This document shows positions 46,688 to 53,630 of a stretch of 64,000 bases of DNA, in pieces. The stretch comes from Desulfobacteraceae bacterium. GTDB lineage: Bacteria; Desulfobacterota; Desulfobacteria; Desulfobacterales; Desulfobacteraceae. Below the pieces are notes generated by a model. That model did not search any database. It had not been told where the DNA came from and saw only the letters and a program-made list of their open reading frames with translations. The position numbers were made by a program, and so were the translations under genes. Where the stretch lies: contig JADGFI010000001.1 of assembly GCA_016743945.1 (NCBI GenBank), forward strand, positions 273,901 through 337,900, read 5' to 3'. Each line of letters starts with the position of its first letter. Within the stretch, counting starts at the first letter, position 1.

Positions 46688-46762
46688 ACCCACTCCTTTA
46701 ATTATTAAAGTTAAAATCGTCGCCGACTTTCCGGGCAACTTAAATACCTGACAGATGAATGT

Positions 46763-46778
46763 GCACCAATGATGCCAC
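46763..46778 (-). promoter_or_regulatory. Candidate sigma-54 promoter of the SCP2 operon
   Basis: On the complement: AGTGGCAT-CATTG-GTGCAC, with GG at 46775-46776 and GC at 46763-46764 (GG-N10-GC). It resembles the hbd promoter of this window (TGGCAT with N5 then TGC). The expected start near 46751 leaves a leader of about 64 bases before the SCP2 ATG. Confidence 0.65.
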
Positions 46779-46840
46779 TGGTGATTGGCTTTTAACTTAT
46801 TGAAAATATTAGGTTTGTAAAGCAGACAGGCGGAGAAAAC

Positions 46841-46873
46841 CCATATGCGGGCAGAAGTAGTGCCCACATATGG
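46841..46873. promoter_or_regulatory. Palindromic enhancer site upstream of the SCP2 operon
   Basis: CCATATGCGGGC (46841-46852) and GCCCACATATGG (46862-46873) form an inverted repeat with a single mismatch and a 9-base spacer. The centre lies about 106 bp upstream of the predicted sigma-54 start and 48 bp after the stop of the activator gene. The site fits a dimeric activator. Confidence 0.65.
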
Positions 46874-46904
46874 ACATTAAGGTAAAAAGGGGGCGTTAAT
46901 TTAT

Positions 46905-49496
46905 TTACTTTTGTGGAAGGATACCCAGTTTTTTCATCCGGTTGTAGAGGGTCGATCGTTTCATACCAAGAATTTGTGCCGCGCCATCAGGTCCGCTCTG
47001 TTTTCCCTTTGTTTTTTCAAGTACATAAAGGATATATCTTTTCTGTACATCTTCCATGGTGGGCAGGTCATCAAAGGGATGGGGTCCCTGGGGAAACTTG
47101 GATGTGGGCAAATTAAATTCCAACCTGTCTTCCAGGGACAAGAGAACCGTTCTCTCAATGACGTTCTTAAGTTCCCGAATATTACCCGGCCATTGGTAGC
47201 CGGACAATACAACTTCATTTGTCTTGGACAATTCAAGAGTTTCATGGTGGTATTTTATTGCGTATCGATTCAAAAAATATCTCCCCAGCATGGCCACATC
47301 TTCTTTTCTTTCCCTCAATGGCGGAATATACAGGGGCACAACATTTATCCTGTAGAACAGGTCTTGTCTGAAACTTCCGTCTGCGACCATCTGTGAAAGA
47401 TCTCTATGGGTTGCTGCAATCAATCTGAAATCTGAGATCAGCTCTTTGGTTCCGCCAACCCTTGTAATGGTTTTTTCCTGGAGAGTTCTTAACAGCTTTA
47501 CCTGTATGGATAGCGGAATGTCCCCAATTTCATCGATGAAAAGGGTTCCGGTATGTGCCATTTCAAGCCGCCCTTTTCTCTGGCGGTCTGCGCCCGTGAA
47601 TGCGCCCTTTTCATGGCCAAAGAGTTCACTTTCCACCAGAGTTTCAGGCATGGTGGAAGGGTCAATCACAATAAAGGCCTTTTCAGCCCGTTGACTTTTT
47701 GCATGAATAAGTCTGGCAAAGAGCTCTTTGCCAACACCGGTCTCTCCGAGGACAAGCACGGAACTATCGGTTTGAGCAACTCTTTTCGCCTGGACAAGGA
47801 TACTTTCCATGGCCGGACATTGGGTGATAATTTTTTCAAATTTTCGCGGTTCTTCATTGCCAAGTGCATCTGTTTTCTGTCCCTGGAATTTTTCCACCAA
47901 TAAAGACAGACGTTCAATAAAACTGCTGAGTTGCAGCGCTATCTCATTCAGGTTACTGGCATCAAGCATTCCAAAACAATTATCAATATATGAGTTATCA
48001 TAATAAAGCACCCCCAAAATTTCACCTTTAACCATCATCGGGATGCAAAGCAGTGAGGTGCCTTGGTATGTCCAGCCTTTTTTCGTTTCTTTTTTATTAT
48101 GAAGAAGCCTTGGCTGGCCGGTCCGATAGGCCTCAAAAATAGTGGCCAGATTTGAACGAAACCCTTCAACTGCAAGATCGGTATCGGTCAGATTGTGGGA
48201 TGCCCGCAGTTTTGGTGTTTTTTGGGAGTTTGTTCCAAACCAGATCACCCCCCCCCGTTCAGCACCCAGTAAGCGATTGACTGCCTTTACAACCCGATGG
48301 AGGATAAGATCCAGGTCAGTGGCTGGTTCCAACATCTGAATCACATCCATAAATTTTAGCAAAAGAGCTTTACCGGGATCTATATTCTCAATTTTTCCTT
48401 TTGGGGATAGCAATAAAAATTGCAAGTCATCCGGATAGAACTCTTTTGTGTAACCACCCAGTTCCCTGCAGGCAGTGTTGGCATATTGCCTGGCCTTTTC
48501 TGTCTGGCCCTCCAATAATGAAAGACGTGCCAATTCAATCAATGTTTTTGCCAATTGGATAGCAGCCCCGGATTGGGTTAAATAATGCCGGCTTAGTTCC
48601 AGATCTTTTTTCCCCGGCGCAAATTTCTCTTCAACCTCAATACTGATTAATGCTCTTAATCTCAATGCCACACCCTGCATTAAGATATTAGGTTCATGGA
48701 GGATCCTTTCTATCTCATCCTTAAAGGTTATGCCGGCTATCTCTGGCATTCCGGCACAATGAAACGCATAAAACATTTCTATAAATATGGGAGAGGAATA
48801 TTGCCAGCGTACACCCATTTCCTTTGCTTTATTTATGATGATTTCAGAATTGGCATGGGCCTTTTGCACCTGTCCGTTATCAAATAAATGATAGGAAATA
48901 CCACCTCCGGCAAAATAAAGCGCCAACGGGTTTTTAAACTGTATTGCTTCTTGTTCGGCAATTTTGAGATGATGATATGCTTCCTGTTTTTTTTGGGCCA
49001 TTAAAAGAACAATGCCCAGAACCGCACGAAGTGTGGCCGCCGATGAAAGGTCATCTTTTTCAATACAAATCCGCCTGTAATAATCAAGGGTACCGATGGC
49101 CCGGCTGAATTCTCCTCTATATGCAGCGCTGTATCCGGCCCACATGGGAGATAAAACATCTATCAGTTTATTATTTTTTCCCCTTTCATGGGATTCCAGC
49201 CCTATTTCAAAATAACGGTAGGCTTTTTTGAGGAACCCTCGTGTAAAATAGTAAAGACCTATGAATTCTGCTGAGCGGGCAATGATATCCTTATCTCCAA
49301 GCCTCTCGACTTCTCTTGTGCCTTTCTGAAAACATTCTAGGGCTTCAGGCCGCCGGTGGCTGAAATAATAGAGTCTTCCCAAGTGTAGATTTATAAGTGC
49401 CTTTGAGCGGAGATCTCCTAAAAAAATTGCCTTTTCAAGGGCCTTGGATAGGAAGAGAGTTAATTCATAAAAATTTTTTCCAAGGATAAATCCCAA
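46905..49496 (-). CDS. Sigma-54-dependent activator with TPR-like, GAF and AAA+ domains
   Basis: Large regulator of at least 863 residues. The first 360 are helical TPR-like repeats, followed by a GAF domain (about 385-530) and an AAA+ domain with GETGVGKELFA, the GAFTGA loop ([16 protein letters not shown]) and LFIDEIGDIP. The C-terminal Fis-type HTH is GAAQILGMKRSTLYNRMKKLG. The start is uncertain. The TTG at 49494-49496 is the first common start codon, but the frame remains open for 56 more codons to a CTG at 49662-49664, which has AGGAG seven bases before it; the added residues look TPR-like. It lies immediately upstream of the SCP2 operon on the same strand and is the obvious regulator of it. 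The TPR/GAF part would sense the inducer. Confidence 0.88.
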   Translation of the reverse strand: MGFILGKNFYELTLFLSKALEKAIFLGDLRSKALINLHLGRLYYFSHRRPEALECFQKGTREVERLGDKDIIARSAEFIGLYYFTRGFLKKAYRYFEIGLESHERGKNNKLIDVLSPMWAGYSAAYRGEFSRAIGTLDYYRRICIEKDDLSSAATLRAVLGIVLLMAQKKQEAYHHLKIAEQEAIQFKNPLALYFAGGGISYHLFDNGQVQKAHANSEIIINKAKEMGVRWQYSSPIFIEMFYAFHCAGMPEIAGITFKDEIERILHEPNILMQGVALRLRALISIEVEEKFAPGKKDLELSRHYLTQSGAAIQLAKTLIELARLSLLEGQTEKARQYANTACRELGGYTKEFYPDDLQFLLLSPKGKIENIDPGKALLLKFMDVIQMLEPATDLDLILHRVVKAVNRLLGAERGGVIWFGTNSQKTPKLRASHNLTDTDLAVEGFRSNLATIFEAYRTGQPRLLHNKKETKKGWTYQGTSLLCIPMMVKGEILGVLYYDNSYIDNCFGMLDASNLNEIALQLSSFIERLSLLVEKFQGQKTDALGNEEPRKFEKIITQCPAMESILVQAKRVAQTDSSVLVLGETGVGKELFARLIHAKSQRAEKAFIVIDPSTMPETLVESELFGHEKGAFTGADRQRKGRLEMAHTGTLFIDEIGDIPLSIQVKLLRTLQEKTITRVGGTKELISDFRLIAATHRDLSQMVADGSFRQDLFYRINVVPLYIPPLRERKEDVAMLGRYFLNRYAIKYHHETLELSKTNEVVLSGYQWPGNIRELKNVIERTVLLSLEDRLEFNLPTSKFPQGPHPFDDLPTMEDVQKRYILYVLEKTKGKQSGPDGAAQILGMKRSTLYNRMKKLGILPQK

Positions 49497-49784
49497 TTGT
49501 GATAGATCAAGACAGGCACTTATAAACAGGGTGTTGGTTTGAATCGTATTTTTTTTAGGTAGAAGTTCACTACAAATTTGATGATAACATTCCCAAGACG
49601 CATTGCGGTCTCCTGATTGCAGAGACTCTTGAGCTTTATTATTTTTCAGTAAAACTGATTTCAGATCCTGTCTCCTGCCGTTCTTTTCAAATTGTTAAAA
49701 TTAAAATCATCCTGAGTATCATTTGTTAACCGGAAGCGTTGCGTCACCGGACCTGACCTGAAGGTTTTTTGCTTTGAAATCATA

Positions 49785-50615
49785 TCAATGTAAAAGAATG
49801 GACAATGCTTTGGCTTCAGCATCGCAATCCAGGGAAGGCATCAGGCCTTTGGTAATGGAAGCTGCATATTCGGCCTTGGCAGCCGCCAGTTCCGCGCAGA
49901 AAACAGGGTCGGCATGCAGACGTGCAACGGTGGATGCCCCCATGAAACGTCCTTCAGCCACATCGCTGTGCCAGTGGGCGTTACAAATATTCCGGCTTTC
50001 ACCGAAGGCCCTTCCCCTGGCAAGGATCACATCTGTCCGGTCCGGGGCGATCTCTGCAAGGATAAGCGCCCACGCCCACCCGATGGCCGTATGTCCCGAA
50101 GGGTAGGACCCGTCCTTTCTCAACGCTTCCTGCTCTGCCGGCGTACAGACAGGCCTGTCGTTTACCATAAACGGGCGGTTTCTCTGATAATGATTCTTGG
50201 CCGTGTAGGTCGATAGCCCCGCATCCGTTAAGGTGCGGCGCAAAAGCATGTAAAGATGCGGCGTCTGCTTTTCTGTGATCGGAATACCCAGTGCACAGGA
50301 AAAGGTTCCGGCCGCTTCCGGGAACATCAAATTGGCGTCCTGGGTCGCAAGCTCCCGGCGAGACGTATTCTGCAATGCCAGGTTTTTTTTGCTGACCTCC
50401 TCATCAAAGGCAAGTGCAGCCGATCCATCTGCCGGCGGCGGCGGAATAAGTGCCAGGGAGTTGGGAAGCACCTCCGGCTCAAGATATCCGGTTAAAAGCC
50501 CGGGATGGATTTCCGGAACCTCGGCAGGTATTTTTTGGGTTTCAATAGTCGCACATCCTGCGATGGTGAGAATGCATGCCAGAGCAAGCAGGATCTTTAC
50601 CGCCGATGTATTCAT
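49785..50615 (-). CDS. PAP2-family class A acid phosphatase, lipoprotein
   Basis: Phosphatase of 276 residues predicted to be anchored as a lipoprotein: the signal ends in ILTIAGC (Cys near residue 21). The three PAP2 motifs are KNHYQRNRP, GSYPSGHT and the third motif from SRNICNAHWHSD to VAEG, in the arrangement of class A nonspecific acid phosphatases (PhoN type). The upstream Met in the longest frame has no ribosome binding site; AGGAG with A-rich spacing precedes the ATG at 50613-50615. It lies behind a decayed glycine-zipper gene and a small helical protein under the promoter that carries the 30-bp block. It would release phosphate from external phosphomonoesters. Confidence 0.92.
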   Translation of the reverse strand: MNTSAVKILLALACILTIAGCATIETQKIPAEVPEIHPGLLTGYLEPEVLPNSLALIPPPPADGSAALAFDEEVSKKNLALQNTSRRELATQDANLMFPEAAGTFSCALGIPITEKQTPHLYMLLRRTLTDAGLSTYTAKNHYQRNRPFMVNDRPVCTPAEQEALRKDGSYPSGHTAIGWAWALILAEIAPDRTDVILARGRAFGESRNICNAHWHSDVAEGRFMGASTVARLHADPVFCAELAAAKAEYAASITKGLMPSLDCDAEAKALSILLH

Positions 50616-50641
50616 TTTTTTTCTCCTGTTAATTTTTCGCA

Positions 50642-50845
50642 TTATTTTACAGTGTAGCCTTTGCCTTCAAGGCAGGCTGAATATGCACGATTATAGTTGT
50701 TTCTCTGCTGGGCATCCTGAACAGGTGGTGCGCTTGATGTTGTGGGTGGTGCCATGGGATCAAAACCACTCTGCTATTTTGCCCATTGATAGCAGTCATA
50801 CTTGTCCTTTTCCATTTGTTCATTGCTTTGATTTTGGGAAGGAGG
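50642..50845 (-). pseudogene. Decayed glycine-zipper-family protein remnant
   Basis: On the complement one frame reads PPSQNQSNEQMEKDKYDCYQ, then WAK, an in-frame TAG (50774-50776), then QSGFDPMAPPTTSSAPP, and finally NNYNRAYSACLEGKGYTVK with a TAA at 50642-50644. Both halves match the ends of a periplasmic glycine-zipper protein family as I remember it (CYxWA-QTGFDP near the N-terminus, YNRAYxACLExRGYTV at the C-terminus). The signal peptide and the Gly-rich middle are missing, and a CAG to TAG change interrupts the frame. The remnant lies between the small protein and the PAP2 gene. Confidence 0.65.
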
Positions 50846-50873
50846 GCACCGGCGGAAAAATCCGGTCTGTCCA

Positions 50874-51137
50874 CTATTTTATCGTATTGATGCGCTCCTT
50901 GATTTCGTTTTCCAGGCCGTTCATCATATCCTGGTATTCATTGCACCTTTCCAGTGCCTGGACGTAATCTGACTGGGTCCAGTATTTCATGGCTTCAATG
51001 CATTTTTGATAGTCATCACAAAGGGTTTGGAAGGACCGGCTGCCCCGATACATCCGGCGTAGAATATTTTTTTTGGAGGGCCATTGCTGCATGATCAAAA
51101 ACAGGCCTGGTTTGATAACCGTCATCCCTTCACCCAT
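50874..51137 (-). CDS. Small helical hypothetical protein (87 aa)
   Basis: An 87-residue basic N-terminus followed by a mostly helical, charged domain (FQTLCDDYQKCIEAMKYWTQ). I have a weak memory of similar short conserved proteins in deltaproteobacteria but cannot name a family. AAGGA precedes the ATG at 51135-51137; a second ATG four codons on has GAAGGG before it. It is the first gene behind the 30-bp promoter block at 51197-51226. No signal peptide; a cytoplasmic regulatory or binding protein is a guess. Confidence 0.6.
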   Translation of the reverse strand: MGEGMTVIKPGLFLIMQQWPSKKNILRRMYRGSRSFQTLCDDYQKCIEAMKYWTQSDYVQALERCNEYQDMMNGLENEIKERINTIK

Positions 51138-51196
51138 TGTTTCCTTTGCCTGTTGCTATTAATTTTCACCTATATCTATGTAATATTGCAGCCTTG

Positions 51197-51226
51197 GTTT
51201 GAACACCTATTATAGGATAAAATAGG
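51197..51226 (-). promoter_or_regulatory. Promoter/operator region, repeat copy B
   Basis: 30 bp identical to 39700-39729, starting 60 bp before the ATG of the 87-residue protein. Contains the CCTAT-T-ATAGG inverted repeat and a second ATAGG. Sequence similarity to copy A continues weakly toward the gene, supporting common origin and function as a promoter/operator rather than a mobile repeat. Confidence 0.6.
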
Positions 51227-51281
51227 GTCGCGATCTTCAGGTTTTTAACCCCTGGTCTCACTGACCCTGTTTTACCCGATC

Positions 51282-51974
51282 CTATATCCGGTCCTGTTCC
51301 AACAGGGTGTGCATTTCCAGGGGAACCTGATCCGAGGTGATCAAAACTTGTGAAGATTCATCCTGGAAGGACAGTTGGAAGGCATGGAGACCCAGGCGGT
51401 GGTAATGGCATTTTTCCTTTAAAAACTGGATGGACCGCTGGGACCCGTACCGGCTGTCCCCTGTAACGGGGTGTCCTGCAAGCTTTGCGTGGCGCCTTAT
51501 CTGGTGCTTACGGCCGGTTAAAAGTTCAATCTCTAAAAGGGCATAGTGGGGGCTTTTTTCAAGAAGGGTGTATCGGGTCATGGCCGTCACTTTTTTCCCT
51601 TTGCCTGCGGGGTTGTTTCTGCCCCCGGCCTCCTTTGACAAAGGGGTGTCCCAGGCAGATGTTGTTTCAGAGTCCATATCAAAGTTTCCATGGACCAGGG
51701 CCAGATATTTTTTTTTGACCCCACCCTGGGCAAACATTGCGGATAAACGGGTCAGCACCTCGGGTTTTGTGGCCAGCAGCAGCAGGCCACTGGTCTCCTT
51801 GTCCAGGCGGTGGACCGGCTGAAGCAGGTTTTTTTTTGGATTATCGTGGGGAAAAAGCTGGGCATCCAGAATGGACACAATATCATTGCCCGGCTCATTG
51901 TGAACACTGATGCCGGCAGGCTTTTCAATACAAAGCCACCCCTTTCCCCTCTCTGTAATATGAATTTTTTCCAT
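51282..51974 (-). CDS. RluA-family pseudouridine synthase
   Basis: RNA pseudouridine synthase of 230 residues, close to the shorter RluA-like/TruC type and without an S4 domain. The catalytic Asp is in VHRLDKETSGLLLLAT (about residue 58). KKYLALVHG and LLTGRKHQIRRHAKLAGHPVTGDSRYGS are the other family motifs. The enzyme isomerises uridines in rRNA or tRNA; the exact site cannot be derived. The ATG is preceded by an AGGGAGAAAAT stretch. Single gene, convergent with nothing, divergent from the fdhD region. Confidence 0.9.
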   Translation of the reverse strand: MEKIHITERGKGWLCIEKPAGISVHNEPGNDIVSILDAQLFPHDNPKKNLLQPVHRLDKETSGLLLLATKPEVLTRLSAMFAQGGVKKKYLALVHGNFDMDSETTSAWDTPLSKEAGGRNNPAGKGKKVTAMTRYTLLEKSPHYALLEIELLTGRKHQIRRHAKLAGHPVTGDSRYGSQRSIQFLKEKCHYHRLGLHAFQLSFQDESSQVLITSDQVPLEMHTLLEQDRI

Positions 51975-52155
51975 TGGTTTGATTATTTTCTCCCTTTAAT
52001 TAGCCCAAACGAAACCATCCTACTTGATTCGACAAAAAGCGTCAAAAGCTATTATGAATACCATCCCTGTAAAACAGCTATAAGGGCAATTGCAGGTAAA
52101 TATGGGTTATTGCAAACGGGCTCAAGGGGTGGTAAATTGAATCTTCATCAATGAT

Positions 52156-52200
52156 CAGGTGAAAAAGGACCAGGTGAAAAAGGACCAGGCAAAAAAAGGA
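52156..52200 (+). repeat. Three 15-bp tandem repeats in front of fdhD
   Basis: CAGGTGAAAAAGGAC at 52156-52170 and 52171-52185, and a diverged copy CAGGCAAAAAAAGGA at 52186-52200. The last copy supplies the AAGGA ribosome binding site of fdhD (GTG at 52209). Copy-number change could affect leader length without touching the gene. Confidence 0.85.
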
Positions 52201-52208
52201 AAACACAA

Positions 52209-53009
52209 GTGAGCACTGAAATACCATTGGGAGAGATGATTCCTTATACCATTCTTCGGTATAAGCGAGAGCAGATGTTTGAGGAAGAAACGGTTGTGGC
52301 AGTGGAAATCCCTTTGACCTTTGTGGTCAATGACCATGAAATTGCCACCATCATGTGCACCCCCTCCCATTTAAAAGCGTACACCTATGGGTTCCTCTTT
52401 ACCTCAGGATTCATTAAAGAAGCGGGTGATATCCTTGCCTATGAATGCGACGAAAAAAAATGGCGGGTGGACGTCCGGGTAAAAAACTTTGTTGATCCCG
52501 AGTTGCTCGGCCAGCGGGTCTATACCTCCGGGTGCGGCAAAGGGGTGATGTACACCTCCATGATGGAGCTTTCCTCCCGGCACCCCATTGACAGCCAGAT
52601 CCGGATTGATGGGAAAAAGATTATTGCGGCCATGCACTGGCTCCTGAATTGTTCAGACCTTCACAGCCAGACCGGCGGGGTCCATTCCGCAGCCGTCAGC
52701 AGGAACGGTGCCATACCCCAATTTCACATTGATGATATCGGACGCCACAACGCCGTGGACAAACTCATCGGCACCCTGCTCATGGACCAGTCAGATACCA
52801 GGGAGCTTGTGCTGCTTAGCACGGGCAGGATCTCTTCGGAAATTTTGCACAAGGCCCGGCGGCTTTGTATTCCCGTTCTGGCATCCCGGGGGGCACCCAC
52901 CCACCAGAGTGTTTTGCTTGCCAAGGAAATGGGCATTACCATTGCAGGCTTTATCCGGCGAACCAATTTTGCCGTATTCACCCATCCTGAAAGGATTGTC
53001 ACCCCATGA
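52209..53009 (+). CDS. fdhD: FdhD, sulfurtransferase for formate dehydrogenase maturation
   Basis: Carries sulfur to the molybdenum/tungsten cofactor of formate dehydrogenases. It has 266 residues and begins at a GTG with AAGGA upstream. Motifs are PLTFVVNDHEIATIMCTPSHLKAYTYGFLFTSG, TSGCGKG at the active-site loop, HSAAVS and DIGRHNAVDKLIG. The loop has one Cys (GCGKG) where the E. coli protein has a CxxC pair; the first Cys of that pair is missing here and the mechanism may rely on one Cys. No formate dehydrogenase genes lie in the window. Confidence 0.92.
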   Translation: MSTEIPLGEMIPYTILRYKREQMFEEETVVAVEIPLTFVVNDHEIATIMCTPSHLKAYTYGFLFTSGFIKEAGDILAYECDEKKWRVDVRVKNFVDPELLGQRVYTSGCGKGVMYTSMMELSSRHPIDSQIRIDGKKIIAAMHWLLNCSDLHSQTGGVHSAAVSRNGAIPQFHIDDIGRHNAVDKLIGTLLMDQSDTRELVLLSTGRISSEILHKARRLCIPVLASRGAPTHQSVLLAKEMGITIAGFIRRTNFAVFTHPERIVTP

Positions 53010-53102
53010 GCGCTCTTCTTTCTGATGATCGGGGGGATGGTTCCTTTTTTAATCTGGCGGATCCCCAAACTTTTCGGAAACCGCTGTAACATCGGAGGAA
53101 AT

Positions 53103-53603
53103 ATGGATTCCCAAGACATTTTTAAAAGTGCGCTTATCTATGAAAAGAAAATTCGGGATCTCTACCTGTCTGCCATTGACACCATTGATGATCCCAGGGG
53201 AAAGGACCTTTTTAAGGCCCTGGCCGATGATGAACAATCCCATGTGGAGTTTTTGGAATACAGCCTGGATCGGTTGGCCTCGGCCAGGGAAATTGATCTT
53301 GAAAAACCGGCACCCGTCCTCTCTTTAGCCGTTGATGACGATGTCAGCCGTATGAAGGAAAAGATCCCGGAAAAACTGCTGGGGGATATCAAGCGGGCCT
53401 TGAATGCTGCCCTGGTCTTGGAAGTTGAAACCAGCCGATTCTATAAAAAAGCCTGTGATAATTCCACGGGTCAGGTGAAAGAAATCCTTAAAAAATTCTA
53501 TGAAATTGAGCAAGGACACGTGGAATTGGTTCAGATTCAACTGGATTATGCCTCGGGGAACGGATATTGGTTTAATTTCATGGAAATAGATATGGAAGAT
53601 TAA
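53103..53603 (+). CDS. Ferritin-like diiron protein (rubrerythrin-type domain)
   Basis: Four-helix bundle protein of 166 residues without the C-terminal rubredoxin domain of classical rubrerythrin. Diiron ligands are visible as Glu in YEKKIRDLY, the ExxH in DDEQSHVEFLEYSL, Glu in VLEVETSRFYKKA and the ExxH in YEIEQGHVELVQ. The frame is open from 53025, but GGAGGAAAT before the ATG at 53103 gives a normal start (MDSQDIF). It lies 93 bp after fdhD and 27 bp before the transporter. Peroxide detoxification or iron handling in an anaerobe is likely. Confidence 0.88.
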   Translation: MDSQDIFKSALIYEKKIRDLYLSAIDTIDDPRGKDLFKALADDEQSHVEFLEYSLDRLASAREIDLEKPAPVLSLAVDDDVSRMKEKIPEKLLGDIKRALNAALVLEVETSRFYKKACDNSTGQVKEILKKFYEIEQGHVELVQIQLDYASGNGYWFNFMEIDMED

Positions 53604-53630
53604 CCCCATGTTAAAACTCAAGAGGGAATC

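Noticed and set aside
50647..50874. 75-codon minus-strand frame
   Set aside because: It is the wrong frame of the glycine-zipper remnant; family-like residues are found in the other frame.
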